Shown here one piece after another: positions 25,466-34,389 of a stretch of DNA of 64,000 bases. Origin of the DNA: Streptomyces iconiensis. GTDB lineage: Bacteria; Actinomycetota; Actinomycetes; Streptomycetales; Streptomycetaceae. The stretch spans positions 1 to 64,000 of the forward strand of contig NZ_JANCPR020000008.1 in the NCBI RefSeq assembly GCF_028657195.3, in the 5' to 3' direction. How positions within the stretch are numbered: position 1 is the stretch's first letter; each line of letters begins with the position of its first letter. The notes under the pieces were generated by a model, which was not told the DNA's origin, ran no database searches, and worked only from the letters and a program-made list of their open reading frames with translations. The position numbers and the translations under genes were made by a program.

Positions 25466-28285
25466 ATGACCGAGGACCTGTCCCCAGCAGAGCGATACTC
25501 GGCGGCCCGTCGGCGTGCGGCCGACCAGGCCACCGCCCTCGCTCCCTTCCGTGACATGTACGACTTCGATCTCGATCCGTTCCAGATCGAGTCGTGCCAA
25601 GCCCTCGAAGCAGGAAAGGGAGTGCTGGTCGCGGCGCCGACCGGCTCAGGCAAGACCATTGTGGGCGAGTTCGCCGTCCACCTGGCCCTGACGCAGGGCC
25701 GCAAGTGTTTCTACACCACCCCGATCAAGGCGCTGTCGAACCAGAAGTACGGCGACCTGGTCAAAAGATACGGCGCCTCCAAGGTCGGTCTGCTGACCGG
25801 CGACAACAGCGTCAACTCCGAGGCCCCCGTCGTCGTGATGACGACCGAGGTGCTGCGGAACATGCTCTACGCCGGGTCCAAGTCCCTGCTGGGGCTGGGC
25901 TACGTCGTCATGGACGAGGTGCACTACCTCTCGGACCGCTTCCGGGGCGCCGTGTGGGAGGAAGTCATCATCCACCTCCCCGAGTCGGTGGCCCTCGTCT
26001 CGCTGTCGGCCACGGTCTCGAACGCGGAGGAGTTCGGTGACTGGCTGGACACCGTGCGCGGTGACACCGAGGTGGTCGTCTCCGAGCACCGGCCCGTTCC
26101 GCTGTGGCAGCACGTGCTCGCGGGCCGGCGGATGTACGACCTGTTCGAGGAGTCGGGGGAGAAGCGCGAGGTCAACCCCGACCTCGTGCGCATGGCCCGG
26201 ATCGAGAACAGCAGGCCGGGCAACCCCAGGGACCGCCGCGGAGGCGGCCGTCCGAAGCGGGAGGCCGACCGGGAGCGTGAGCGCCGCCAGCGTGCCCGTA
26301 CGTGGACGCCGAGCCGTCCTGAGGTCATCGACAGGCTGGACTCCGAGGGCCTGCTGCCCGCCATCACGTTCATCTTCAGCCGCGCGGGCTGCGAGGCCGC
26401 CGTCCAGCAGTGCCTGTACTCGGGCCTGCGGCTCAACGACGCTCCCGCGCGTGCCAGGGTCCGGGAGATCGTCGAGGAACGCACCGCCGACATCCCCGAC
26501 CAGGACCTGCACGTGCTGGGCTACTTCGAGTGGCTGGAGGGCCTGGAGCGCGGTATCGCAGCGCACCACGCGGGCATGCTGCCGACCTTCAAGGAGGTCG
26601 TCGAGGAGCTGTTCGTACGGGGCCTCGTGAAGGCGGTCTTCGCGACCGAGACCCTCGCCCTGGGCATCAACATGCCGGCGCGCTCGGTGGTGTTGGAGAA
26701 GCTCGTCAAGTGGAACGGCGAGCAGCACGCCGACATCACGCCCGGCGAGTTCACGCAGCTCACCGGCAGGGCCGGGCGGCGCGGCATCGACATCGAGGGG
26801 CACGCCGTCGTGCTGTGGCAGCGCGGCATGGACCCCGGAGCGCTCGCGGGGCTCGCGGGAGCGCGTACGTATCCGCTGCGTTCCTCCTTCAAACCGTCGT
26901 ACAACATGGCGGTCAACCTCGTCGCGCAGTTCGGCAGACACCGCTCGCGGGAGCTGCTGGAGACCTCGTTCGCGCAGTTCCAGGCGGACCGCTCCGTCGT
27001 CGGCATCTCGCGGCAGGTGCAGAAGAACGAGGAGGGCCTTGAGGGGTACCGCGCCTCGATGACCTGCCACCTCGGCGACTTCGAGGAGTACGCGCGGCTG
27101 CGGCGCGAACTGAAGGACCGCGAGACGGAGTTGGCCAAGCAGGGCGCGGCGCAGCGCCGAGTGCAGGCAGCCGCGGCGCTGGAGAAGCTCAAGCCCGGCG
27201 ATGTCATCCACGTGCCCACGGGCAAGTACGCGGGCCTCGCCCTCGTGCTGGACCCCGGCGTCGGCTCCGGGCGCGGCCCGGGCCACCGCAGGGGGTACGA
27301 CCGGCACTCGGAGCCCGAGGGGCCGCGCCCGCTCGTGCTGACCGCGCAGCGGCAGGTCAAGCGGCTGGCCGCGATGGACTTCCCGGTGCCTGTCGAGCCG
27401 CTGGACAGGATGCGCGTCCCCAAGTCGTTCAACGCGCGCAGCCCGCAGTCCCGCCGGGACCTCGCCTCCGCGCTGCGGACGAAGGCCGGGCACCATGTCG
27501 CGCCCCGGCACCGCAAGGAGCGCTCGGAGGCGGCTGACGACACCGAGATCACGCGGCTGCGCGCCGAGATCCGCCGGCACCCGTGCCACGGCTGCGACGA
27601 GCGGGAGGACCACGCACGCTGGGCCGAGCGGTATCAGCGGCTCAAGCGGGACACGCGGCAGCTGGAGCGGCGCATCGAGGGGCGTACGAACACGATCGCG
27701 CGGACCTTCGACAGGGTGTACGCGCTGCTGAGCGAGCTGGACTACCTCAGCGGCGACCATGTCTCCGAGGACGGCCGGGTACTGGGGCGGCTCTACGGAG
27801 AGCTGGACCTGCTGGCCTCCGAGTGCCTGCGGGACGGGGTGTGGGAGGGCCTGCCGCCGGCCGAACTGGCCGCCTGTGTCTCCGCTTTGGTGTACGAGTC
27901 GCGCAGCGCCGACGACGCGCTGCCGCCCAAGCTGCCCGGTGGCAGGGCCCGTACGGCGCTCAGCGAGATGGTGCGGATCTGGGGCCGGCTGGACGCTCTG
28001 GAGGAGGACCACCGCATCACCGCTGCCGAGGGCGTCGGCCAGCGCGAGCCCGACCTGGGATTCGCCTGGGCGGCGTACCGCTGGGCCGAAGGCCACGGGC
28101 TCGACGAGGTGCTGCGCGAGGCGGACATGCCGGCGGGCGACTTCGTGCGCTGGTGCAAGCAGGTCATCGACGTGCTGGGCCAGTTGGCCGCCGCAGCGCC
28201 GGATGTCGGCACCGTGCCGAAGAACGCGCGTAAGGCGATCGACGGCATGCTGCGGGGAGTTGTCGCCTACTCCAGCGTCGGCTGA
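25466..28285 (+). CDS. Ski2-family DEVH-box helicase (HelY-like)
   Basis: This 939-residue helicase has Walker A APTGSGKT, DEVH (motif II in VVMDEVHYLSDRFRG), SATVSN (motif III), the long insert rich in Arg, then motifs IV-VI including FATETLALGINMPAR and QLTGRAGRRGID. Its C-terminus carries an rRNA-processing arch/DSHCT-like region (GMLRGVVAYSSVG end). Mycobacterial HelY is the nearest named relative I recall. It likely remodels RNA or DNA duplexes in the cytoplasm. ATG 25466 is chosen over 25442 because the conserved MTEDLSPAERY begins there and the promoter-like motif ends 10 nt before it. A diacylglycerol-kinase gene that I recall between tatC and the helicase in other species is absent. 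Confidence 0.94.
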   Translation: MTEDLSPAERYSAARRRAADQATALAPFRDMYDFDLDPFQIESCQALEAGKGVLVAAPTGSGKTIVGEFAVHLALTQGRKCFYTTPIKALSNQKYGDLVKRYGASKVGLLTGDNSVNSEAPVVVMTTEVLRNMLYAGSKSLLGLGYVVMDEVHYLSDRFRGAVWEEVIIHLPESVALVSLSATVSNAEEFGDWLDTVRGDTEVVVSEHRPVPLWQHVLAGRRMYDLFEESGEKREVNPDLVRMARIENSRPGNPRDRRGGGRPKREADRERERRQRARTWTPSRPEVIDRLDSEGLLPAITFIFSRAGCEAAVQQCLYSGLRLNDAPARARVREIVEERTADIPDQDLHVLGYFEWLEGLERGIAAHHAGMLPTFKEVVEELFVRGLVKAVFATETLALGINMPARSVVLEKLVKWNGEQHADITPGEFTQLTGRAGRRGIDIEGHAVVLWQRGMDPGALAGLAGARTYPLRSSFKPSYNMAVNLVAQFGRHRSRELLETSFAQFQADRSVVGISRQVQKNEEGLEGYRASMTCHLGDFEEYARLRRELKDRETELAKQGAAQRRVQAAAALEKLKPGDVIHVPTGKYAGLALVLDPGVGSGRGPGHRRGYDRHSEPEGPRPLVLTAQRQVKRLAAMDFPVPVEPLDRMRVPKSFNARSPQSRRDLASALRTKAGHHVAPRHRKERSEAADDTEITRLRAEIRRHPCHGCDEREDHARWAERYQRLKRDTRQLERRIEGRTNTIARTFDRVYALLSELDYLSGDHVSEDGRVLGRLYGELDLLASECLRDGVWEGLPPAELAACVSALVYESRSADDALPPKLPGGRARTALSEMVRIWGRLDALEEDHRITAAEGVGQREPDLGFAWAAYRWAEGHGLDEVLREADMPAGDFVRWCKQVIDVLGQLAAAAPDVGTVPKNARKAIDGMLRGVVAYSSVG

Positions 28286-28358
28286 CGCGCCTGCGCCGGA
28301 GGGCGTACGTGGGTGCCTGCGTGGACGGGGCATCGTATGCGCGTGAAGTCGCCGGGGG

Positions 28359-28391
28359 AGCCCTTGCGGACGGTAGCTGTCCGCAAGGGCT
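28359..28391 (+). promoter_or_regulatory. Inverted repeat between helicase and epoxide hydrolase genes
   Basis: AGCCCTTGCGGAC (28359-28371) and its exact complement (28379-28391) flank a 7-nt spacer. It lies 73 nt after the helicase stop and ends 2 nt before a TACCGT (28394-28399) that is spaced for a leaderless start at 28406. It could terminate the helicase transcript, act as an operator over the -35 region, or both. Confidence 0.6.
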
Positions 28392-28405
28392 TCTACCGTG
28401 CTGCC

Positions 28406-29539
28406 ATGACCTCACAGATCCGGCCCTTCCGTATCGACGTCCCGCAGACCGACCTGGATGATCTGCGCGAGCGCCTGGCCCGTACCCGCTGGCCGCGTGA
28501 GCTGCCGGGCGAGGGCTGGAGCAGGGGTGTGCCCGGCACATGTCTGCGCCGGCTGGCGGCGCGGTGGCGCGACGGTTTCGACTGGCGTGAGCGGGAGGCG
28601 GAGCTGAACCGCTTCCCGCAGTTCATGACCGGGATCGACGGCCAGGACGTGCACTTCCTGCACGTACGTTCGCCCGAGCCCGACGCGCTGCCGCTCGTGC
28701 TCACCCACGGCTGGCCCAACTCCTTCGTGGAGTTCGCCCGTCTCATCGGACCGCTGACCGATCCCCGGGCACACGGTGGGGACCCGGCGCAGGCGTTCCA
28801 CGTCGTCGTGCCCTCGCTGCCGGGGTTCGGCTTCTCCGCGCCGCCCGCTGAGGAGGGCTGGAGCGCGCGGCGCGTGGCAGAACTGTGGGCCCGTCTGATG
28901 CGGCGCCTGGGGTACGAGCGCTACGGCGCCCAGGGTGACGACTTCGGGGCCTACGTCGCACCTGAGGTGGCCGCTGCCGACCCCGCGCGGGTGGCCGGGG
29001 TGTACCTCATCGGCGGGCTCGGTTTCCCCACGGAGGAGGACCTGCCGGAGCTGACGCAGGAGGAACGGGCCTCCTACGAAGCGCTCATGGGCCAGGACTG
29101 GATGCACGGGGTCGACCACCACGCGCTGCTGCGCGCGGCCCCGCAGACCTTCGCGTACGGCTGGCACGACTCGCCCGTGGGGGCACTGGCGTGGATGGCG
29201 CAGAAGTTCCACGAGTTCAACGCCTCGGGCAAGCCGCTCGACGAGGCCGTCGACACGGACCTGTTCCTGACCAACCTGAGCCTCTACTGGCTGACGGGCA
29301 CATTCGGTTCGTCGGCGTGGCCGTACTACGAGAGCGCCGGGTTCGCCTGGCCCCGGGGCAACCGCGCGGCGCCGACCGGCGTCTACAGCGGGCCTCCCGG
29401 CATCCGCCGCCTCGCCGAACGGCACACCGAGATCCCGCACTGGCCCACCGGCAACCCCGGGGGGCACCACTTCCTGGCCATGGACCGGCCGGACGCGCTG
29501 GCTGCCGACATACGCGCGTTCTTCGCCAGGGTGCGCTGA
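28406..29539 (+). CDS. Epoxide hydrolase (alpha/beta hydrolase with EHN domain)
   Basis: This 377-residue enzyme begins with the epoxide-hydrolase N-terminal domain ([24 protein letters not shown] ... [17 protein letters not shown]). Then comes an alpha/beta hydrolase fold with HGWP (101-104) for the oxyanion side, QGDDFGAY with nucleophile Asp179, lid-region Tyr residues, and catalytic His in [11 protein letters not shown]. It opens epoxides to vicinal diols through an ester intermediate. No signal peptide is present. TACCGT ends 6 nt before the ATG and no ribosome site is present, so a leaderless mRNA is likely. The substrate is unknown. Confidence 0.92.
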   Translation: MTSQIRPFRIDVPQTDLDDLRERLARTRWPRELPGEGWSRGVPGTCLRRLAARWRDGFDWREREAELNRFPQFMTGIDGQDVHFLHVRSPEPDALPLVLTHGWPNSFVEFARLIGPLTDPRAHGGDPAQAFHVVVPSLPGFGFSAPPAEEGWSARRVAELWARLMRRLGYERYGAQGDDFGAYVAPEVAAADPARVAGVYLIGGLGFPTEEDLPELTQEERASYEALMGQDWMHGVDHHALLRAAPQTFAYGWHDSPVGALAWMAQKFHEFNASGKPLDEAVDTDLFLTNLSLYWLTGTFGSSAWPYYESAGFAWPRGNRAAPTGVYSGPPGIRRLAERHTEIPHWPTGNPGGHHFLAMDRPDALAADIRAFFARVR

Positions 29540-29721
29540 GCCGCGGGCACCGAACCGCGCCGAGCCGTGGGCGCCGGGGGCACGCGGTGTTGACGGGTGG
29601 TGCGCCGGGCGGGATGTTCAGCGGTGCGTCAACTGCCGGGCACGTACACGCCGTACGGGCCCGGCAGCGTTTCGTGTGGCGCGCGGCCTCCCGCGCGTCC
29701 CGTACCCGACAGGGGGCCGAT

Positions 29722-30897
29722 GTGCGTACGAAGAGCAGATCCCTGGTCCGCCGCTGGGCCTCGGCCGTGTTCGCGGTCGCCGCTGTCGCGGCGCTCTCGT
29801 CAGCCGCGCAGGCACAGCCAGAAGGAGCCGCTCATGGCGGCGATCCCGCACGGGACCTGCGGCTCACGCAGGTTCAGTCGATGGCCACGCACAACAGCTA
29901 CCACCGTGAGGCGTCCTTCGCCGAGCAGCAGATCATGTCCCAGCACGATCCGAACTGGCAGACGCTGCTCTACAGCCATGCCTCGCTGCCCGTACAGTTC
30001 GAGCGCCAGCGTGCGCGGGGCATCGAGCTGGATGTCTTCCCCGACCCCCAAGGCGGCCTGTACGCCGACCCGTTGATCCGTAAACAGGCCGGGCTGCCCG
30101 CGCTTTCCGACCCCGACTGGAAGAAGCCCGGCTTCAAGGTGCTGCACTGGGCGGACTTCGACTACCGCACCACCTGCGTGACGCTGCGCGGCTGTCTGCG
30201 GCAGGTCAAGGAGTGGTCCGACGAGCAGCCGGGGCACGTGGCCGTGCCGATCCTGCTCGAACTCAAGCAGACCGACCCGCGCCTGGAGGAGCGGGGCGGT
30301 GCCAAGAGCCCGCCCTGGGACACCGCGATGCTCGACGCGCTCGACGCGGAGATCCGCACCGTCTTCCCCGACCGCGATACGGTCACGGCCGACGACATCC
30401 GGCGCCCGGGCAAGAGCCTGGAACGTTCAGTTCTCGAACGGGGCTGGCCCAAAGTACGGGATACCCGGGGCAAGACCATGTTCTTCATGGACAACGATGC
30501 ACAGGGCATTCAGGACGCGTACCGCGCGGGGGGTCGCGAGAGCCTTCAGGGGCGGGTGCTGTTCACGGACTCCGAACCGGGGCGCGCGGACGCGGCGTTT
30601 ATGAAAGTGAACGATCCGACCGGCGCGAACAAGGCGGTGATCCGGGATCTGGTGAAGCGCGGCTACTACGTGCGGACCCGTTCCGACGTGCCGCTCGCAC
30701 AGGCCACGTCCGGTGACACCGCGATGCTGCGGGACGCGCTGTCGTCCGGGGCGCAGATGGTGAGCACGGACTTCCCCGTTCCGGGGCTCGCGGCGCGGTA
30801 CGGGTCCGACTACGTGGCGGAGCTGCCGCGTACCGACGCCGCCGTGCGCTGCAACCCCGTCACGGTGCGTACATGCCCGCGGGGCGCGCTGGAGTGA
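29722..30897 (+). CDS. Secreted PI-PLC-like phosphodiesterase (Ca2+-dependent phosphoinositide PLC family)
   Basis: This 391-residue protein starts at GTG 29722 after AGGGGGCCGAT and has a signal peptide (RWASAVFAVAAVAALSSAAQA), so it is exported. The mature part has QVQSMATHNSYHRE with catalytic His, FERQRARGIELDVFPDP with metal-binding and second-His region, and HVAVPILLELKQTD. This is the TIM-barrel PLC-like phosphodiesterase fold. It probably hydrolyses a phospho-head-group ester outside the cell. The exact substrate is unknown. It sits in a region with ethanolamine and betaine genes, which may be meaningful. Confidence 0.85.
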   Translation: MRTKSRSLVRRWASAVFAVAAVAALSSAAQAQPEGAAHGGDPARDLRLTQVQSMATHNSYHREASFAEQQIMSQHDPNWQTLLYSHASLPVQFERQRARGIELDVFPDPQGGLYADPLIRKQAGLPALSDPDWKKPGFKVLHWADFDYRTTCVTLRGCLRQVKEWSDEQPGHVAVPILLELKQTDPRLEERGGAKSPPWDTAMLDALDAEIRTVFPDRDTVTADDIRRPGKSLERSVLERGWPKVRDTRGKTMFFMDNDAQGIQDAYRAGGRESLQGRVLFTDSEPGRADAAFMKVNDPTGANKAVIRDLVKRGYYVRTRSDVPLAQATSGDTAMLRDALSSGAQMVSTDFPVPGLAARYGSDYVAELPRTDAAVRCNPVTVRTCPRGALE

Positions 30898-31040
30898 AGT
30901 GCCGCGGGGCGAGCCGGACTTCGGCCGGCCCCGGATGCACGTTCCGGGCGAACGCCGGGTGCGGCGGGGGAGGGGCGCGAGGCCGCACGAGCCCGCCTGC
31001 GCACGAGCCCGCCTCCGCGCGAGGCCCGCGCAGAACGAAG

Positions 31041-31085
31041 CCGCCTCGCGGGAGGCCCGCAGTACGGGGGCGTCTCGCGAGGCGG
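31041..31085. terminator. Long-loop hairpin between PLC-like gene and siderophore-interacting gene
   Basis: CCGCCTCGCG (31041-31050) and CGCGAGGCGG (31076-31085) are perfect complements with a 25-nt loop between convergent genes. A direct repeat of GCACGAGCCCGCCT occurs just before, near 30990-31020. The role as terminator is inferred from position. Confidence 0.5.
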
Positions 31086-31140
31086 CACACGGGGACGAGG
31101 GACGAGGGCGGCACCCGGGGAGAAGGCACGCACGGGACCG

Positions 31141-31989
31141 TCAGGCGACGGCCTGTGCCTCCTGCTCGGCTTCGACCTGTGCGTTCCAGTCCCGCTTGGC
31201 GGCCTGCCAGCCGTCCTCGTCGGAACCGAGGCGCCAGTAGCCGGAGATGGACAGCTGCTCGCGGGGGATGCCCTGGTCCAGGCGGAGGAAGCGGCGGAGT
31301 TCCTTGACGAAGCCGGCCTCGCCGTGGACGAACGCGTGCACGCGCCCGGGCGGGAAGTCGAGGCCGAGGACGGCGGCGGTCAGCTTCTGTCCGACCGGTG
31401 TGTTCCCCCGGTGCAGCCAGACCACCTCGGCGCCGAGGGGAACGTCGAGCGGCTGCTCCTCCTCGGGGCCCGCGACCTCGATGAAGGCGCGCACGGGTGC
31501 TCCCGCGGGCATCCGGGCGAGCGCCGCGGCGATGGCGGGCAGCGCGCTCTCGTCGCCGGCGAGCAGGTGCCAGTCGGCGTCGGGGGAGGGAGCGTACTCG
31601 CCGCCCGGGCCGAGGAGGCGCAGGGTGTCGCCGGGACGTGCGTCGCGTGCCCACGGGCCCGCGAGACCCGAGTCGCCGTGCACGACGAAGTCGACGGTCA
31701 ACTCCCGTGCGGAAGGCTCCCATTCACGCACGGTGTACGTACGCGTCGCGGGCCACTGGTCGCGGGGCATGTCGGCCCTGATCTGGGCGATGTCGAAGGG
31801 CTCGGGGTAGGAGACACCGGGCACGGGGAAGAGGAGCTTGACGTAGTGGTCGGTGCAGTCACCGGCCGTGAAGTTCGCCAGGCCCTCACCGCCGAGGACG
31901 ACCCGCACCATGTGGGGGGTCAGCTGCTCGGTGCGCACCACCTGGGCGTGATGGAGCTGGGGCTTCTTTCGAGCCGGACGGTCTGCCAC
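31141..31989 (-). CDS. Siderophore-interacting protein (FAD-linked ferric-siderophore reductase family)
   Basis: This 282-residue cytoplasmic protein matches the SIP/ViuB family: HMVRVVLGGEGLANF, then the FAD motif RTYTVREW, WARDARPGDTLRLLGPGGEY, and WHLLAGDESALPAIAAAL for the nucleotide-binding half, with a C-terminal GYWRLGSDEDGW. It releases iron from imported siderophores using NAD(P)H or ferredoxin. GTG 31989 follows GGGAGGCCCTC; the upstream ATG 32007 lacks a site. A consensus iron box lies 44-62 nt upstream, so expression is probably repressed by iron through DmdR/IdeR. Confidence 0.94.
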   Translation of the reverse strand: MADRPARKKPQLHHAQVVRTEQLTPHMVRVVLGGEGLANFTAGDCTDHYVKLLFPVPGVSYPEPFDIAQIRADMPRDQWPATRTYTVREWEPSARELTVDFVVHGDSGLAGPWARDARPGDTLRLLGPGGEYAPSPDADWHLLAGDESALPAIAAALARMPAGAPVRAFIEVAGPEEEQPLDVPLGAEVVWLHRGNTPVGQKLTAAVLGLDFPPGRVHAFVHGEAGFVKELRRFLRLDQGIPREQLSISGYWRLGSDEDGWQAAKRDWNAQVEAEQEAQAVA

Positions 31990-32032
31990 GAGGGCCTCCC
32001 TGAGCACTTCGGTGTCGTCGCCATCTATTCAG

Positions 32033-32051
32033 TTAGGCATGCCTAACCTAA
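32033..32051 (-). promoter_or_regulatory. Iron box (DmdR/IdeR operator) upstream of the siderophore-interacting gene
   Basis: On the minus strand the sequence reads TTAGGTTAGGCATGCCTAA, 19 bp, which matches the actinobacterial iron box (TTAGGTTAGGCTAACCTAA-like) with its nested TTAGGC...GCCTAA dyad. It lies upstream of the GTG at 31989 and right after the end of the exonuclease gene. Confidence 0.9.
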
Positions 32052-32055
32052 CAGA

Positions 32056-33018
32056 TCATGCGGCCAGGGTGGAGAGAAGACGGCTCAGCGAACCGCCCAG
32101 GCCCCAGCGTTCGGCGAGCTTCTCCAGCGCCGCCGGGTCGCGCGGCGCGGTCGGCAGCGCCGGGTCGAAGGCGGGCAGCTCCACGTCGTCGGCGACCCGC
32201 ACGACCTTCGGCGCTACGGCGAGGTAGGGGCGTGCCTCCTCGAACCTCTTGCGCTGCGCCGGGGTGATCCGCGAGGTGGGGTCCCCGACGGCCGCCACGA
32301 TCCCGGCGAGATCCCCGTACTCCGTGAGCAGCTTGGCCGCGGTCTTCTCGCCGACGCCACGCACCCCGGGCAGCCCGTCGCTCGGGTCGCCGCGCATGAG
32401 GGCGAGGTCCACATAACCGGCCCCGTCGACGCCGTACTTCTCGCGGAGCGCTGCGCCGTCGTAGATGTCCAGGTTGCCCACGCCCTTCACGGGATAGAGC
32501 ACCCGCACGGCGCGGGCGTCGTCGACGAGCTGGAAGAGGTCGCGGTCGCCGGTCACGACATCGACCGGTCCCGTCGCACGTGCGGTGAGCGTGCCGATCA
32601 CGTCGTCCGCCTCGTAACCCGCGGCTCCCACGCGGGCGATGCCCAGTGCGTCGAGCACTTCGTCGATCACCGGGACCTGGGGGGAGAGCGCGTCGGGGAT
32701 CTCCTCCGTGTCGGGGTCTTCCTGGGCTTCTTCGGCCACGCGGTGCGCCTTGTACGAGGGGATCAGCTCGACCCGCCACTGGGGGCGCCAGTCGAAGTCC
32801 ATGCAGGCAACGAGCTGGTCGGGGTGGCGGTCCTGGACCAGGCGCGCGATGAAGTCGAGCAGTCCGCGCACGGCGTTGACGGGGGTGCCGTCGGGCGCGC
32901 GGACGGTGTCGGGGACTCCGAAGTACGCGCGGAAGTAGAGCGAGGCGGTGTCGAGGAGCATCAGACGGTTACCGTCCGTGTCCGCGTGGGGCGTTGGGTT
33001 CGCTGTGTGCATCGTCAC
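32056..33018 (-). CDS. 5'-3' exonuclease (PIN/FEN-like, PolI N-domain family)
   Basis: The protein is 320 residues from GTG 33018 (alternative ATG 33012). It shows LMLLDTASLYFRAYFG with the first metal Asp, AVRGLLDFIARL, MDFDWRPQWR, GYEADDVIGTL, VTGDRDLFQLV, and the helix-hairpin-helix LMRGDPSDGLPGVRGVGEKTAAKLL. This is the flap exonuclease fold of the DNA polymerase I 5' domain as a stand-alone protein. The start is set by a RecA-NDp-like promoter whose -10 ends 6 nt before GTG 33018. It likely removes RNA primers or flaps in repair. Confidence 0.93.
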   Translation of the reverse strand: MTMHTANPTPHADTDGNRLMLLDTASLYFRAYFGVPDTVRAPDGTPVNAVRGLLDFIARLVQDRHPDQLVACMDFDWRPQWRVELIPSYKAHRVAEEAQEDPDTEEIPDALSPQVPVIDEVLDALGIARVGAAGYEADDVIGTLTARATGPVDVVTGDRDLFQLVDDARAVRVLYPVKGVGNLDIYDGAALREKYGVDGAGYVDLALMRGDPSDGLPGVRGVGEKTAAKLLTEYGDLAGIVAAVGDPTSRITPAQRKRFEEARPYLAVAPKVVRVADDVELPAFDPALPTAPRDPAALEKLAERWGLGGSLSRLLSTLAA

Positions 33019-33024
33019 GGACCG

Positions 33025-33047
33025 ATGATGCCGCACGGCACCGACAG
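33025..33047 (-). promoter_or_regulatory. RecA-NDp-like promoter of the 5'-3' exonuclease gene
   Basis: On the minus strand, CTGTCGGTG (33047-33039), N8 and CATCAT (33030-33025) match the RecA-NDp motif except for the first base of the -10 (C for T) and the weakly conserved leading T. The GTG at 33018 is 6 nt downstream, as in leaderless genes. Confidence 0.52.
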
Positions 33048-33126
33048 CGGGACCGGCCCGTGATTCCCGGCCCTGGGTGGCCGGCGTTTCCGGATTCGCG
33101 GTTATGAACAGCGTCACGAACGGTTT

Positions 33127-33140
33127 GAGATCGCGATCTC
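33127..33140. promoter_or_regulatory. Palindrome in the opuA upstream region
   Basis: GAGATCGCGATCTC is a perfect 14-bp palindrome about 137 nt before the glycine-betaine ATPase start, in the exonuclease/ABC transporter divergent region. The segment from 33170 to 33270 is AT-richer, as expected of a regulated promoter. The regulator is unknown. Confidence 0.45.
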
Positions 33141-33276
33141 TGAGCAGGAGCCCCCTCGGTGAAGCCTGGTGTAGGGTGCACTTTTCTGGTATGCGCCGTT
33201 TGAGTGTTTTATATGCACCGCTCCATCAACAGCGTGCGGGGATGCCGGTCAACTGTTGTCAATCCAAGAGGTGAAT

Positions 33277-34389
33277 GTGTCCAGGCTGAGAGCTGAACAC
33301 TTGTACAAGGTGTTCGGGAGGAGATCAGACCAGGCCGTATCCCGGCTGGAGGCCGGTGCCGACCGTGACGAGTTGCGTGCACAGGGCACCACAGCGGCCG
33401 TGATCGACGCCTCCTTCGAGGTCGAAGAGGGGCAGATATTCGTGGTCATGGGGCTCTCCGGCTCCGGTAAGTCCACGCTGCTGCGTATGCTCAACGGCCT
33501 CCTGGAGCCCACCTCCGGACGCGTCCTGTTCGACGGTGACGACGTGACGGCCCTCAAGCCCCGCGAACTGCGTGCGGTACGGGCCCGGAAGATCAGCATG
33601 GTCTTCCAGCACTTCGCACTCTTCCCCCACCGCAGCGTCATGGAGAACGCCGGATACGGGCTGGAGGTGCAGGGCGTACCTCGCGAGGAGCGCGAGGAGC
33701 GCGCCACAGAGGCACTGCATCTGGCCGGGCTCAAGGGCTGGGAGAACTCCTGGCCCGACGAGCTGTCCGGCGGTATGCAGCAGCGCGTCGGCCTCGCCCG
33801 CGCGCTCGCCACCGACGCTGACCTGCTGCTGATGGACGAGTCCTTCAGTGCGCTCGACCCGCTGATTCGGCGGGACATGCAGGACCAGCTCCTGGAGCTG
33901 CAGAAGACGCTGAAGAAGACCATCGTCTTCATCACCCACGACCTCAACGAGGCCATGCGTCTCGGCGACCGTATCGCCGTGATGAAGGACGGCAGGATCG
34001 TCCAGAACGGCACTGCCGAGGACATCCTCGTCCGCCCGGCCACCGACTACGTCGCCTCCTTCATCCAGGACGTGGACCGCTCGCGGGTGCTCACCGCCGG
34101 TTCGATCATGGAGGACACCAAGTCCGACAGCGCCGCGATGCAGAGCGGCGGCGAGCTGGAGGACGCCTCGACCGTCACGGCCGAGACCCCCATCGCCGAG
34201 CTGTTCACGCCGTTCTCCAACAGCGAGGACGCGATGATCGTCACGGACGAGTCGGGCACCCCTGTGGGCGTCATCGACCGGGAGCGGCTGTTGTCGGCGC
34301 TGGCCGAGGAGCCCCAGGTGAACGGCATCGCGGAGCCGAACGACACCGAGCGTGGTCCGGACGCAGCCGGGGTGACCGCACGTGCCTGA
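33277..34389 (+). CDS. opuAA: Glycine betaine/proline ABC transporter ATPase
   Basis: This 370-residue ATPase has Walker A GLSGSGKST, Q-loop VFQHFALFPH, signature LSGGMQQR, Walker B LLLMDESFSALDP and the H-loop ITHDLNEAM. The C-terminus carries one clear CBS-like segment (DAMIVTDESGTPVGVIDRERLLSAL), as in OpuAA/ProV where CBS domains sense ionic strength. GTG 33277 is preferred because of AGAGGTG upstream. The last 8 nt overlap the permease gene, so the two are translationally coupled. Confidence 0.93.
   Translation: MSRLRAEHLYKVFGRRSDQAVSRLEAGADRDELRAQGTTAAVIDASFEVEEGQIFVVMGLSGSGKSTLLRMLNGLLEPTSGRVLFDGDDVTALKPRELRAVRARKISMVFQHFALFPHRSVMENAGYGLEVQGVPREEREERATEALHLAGLKGWENSWPDELSGGMQQRVGLARALATDADLLLMDESFSALDPLIRRDMQDQLLELQKTLKKTIVFITHDLNEAMRLGDRIAVMKDGRIVQNGTAEDILVRPATDYVASFIQDVDRSRVLTAGSIMEDTKSDSAAMQSGGELEDASTVTAETPIAELFTPFSNSEDAMIVTDESGTPVGVIDRERLLSALAEEPQVNGIAEPNDTERGPDAAGVTARA

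Noticed and set aside
25646..28333. 895-residue open frame antisense to the helicase
   Set aside because: Shadow of the helicase gene; its sequence is low complexity and lacks motifs.
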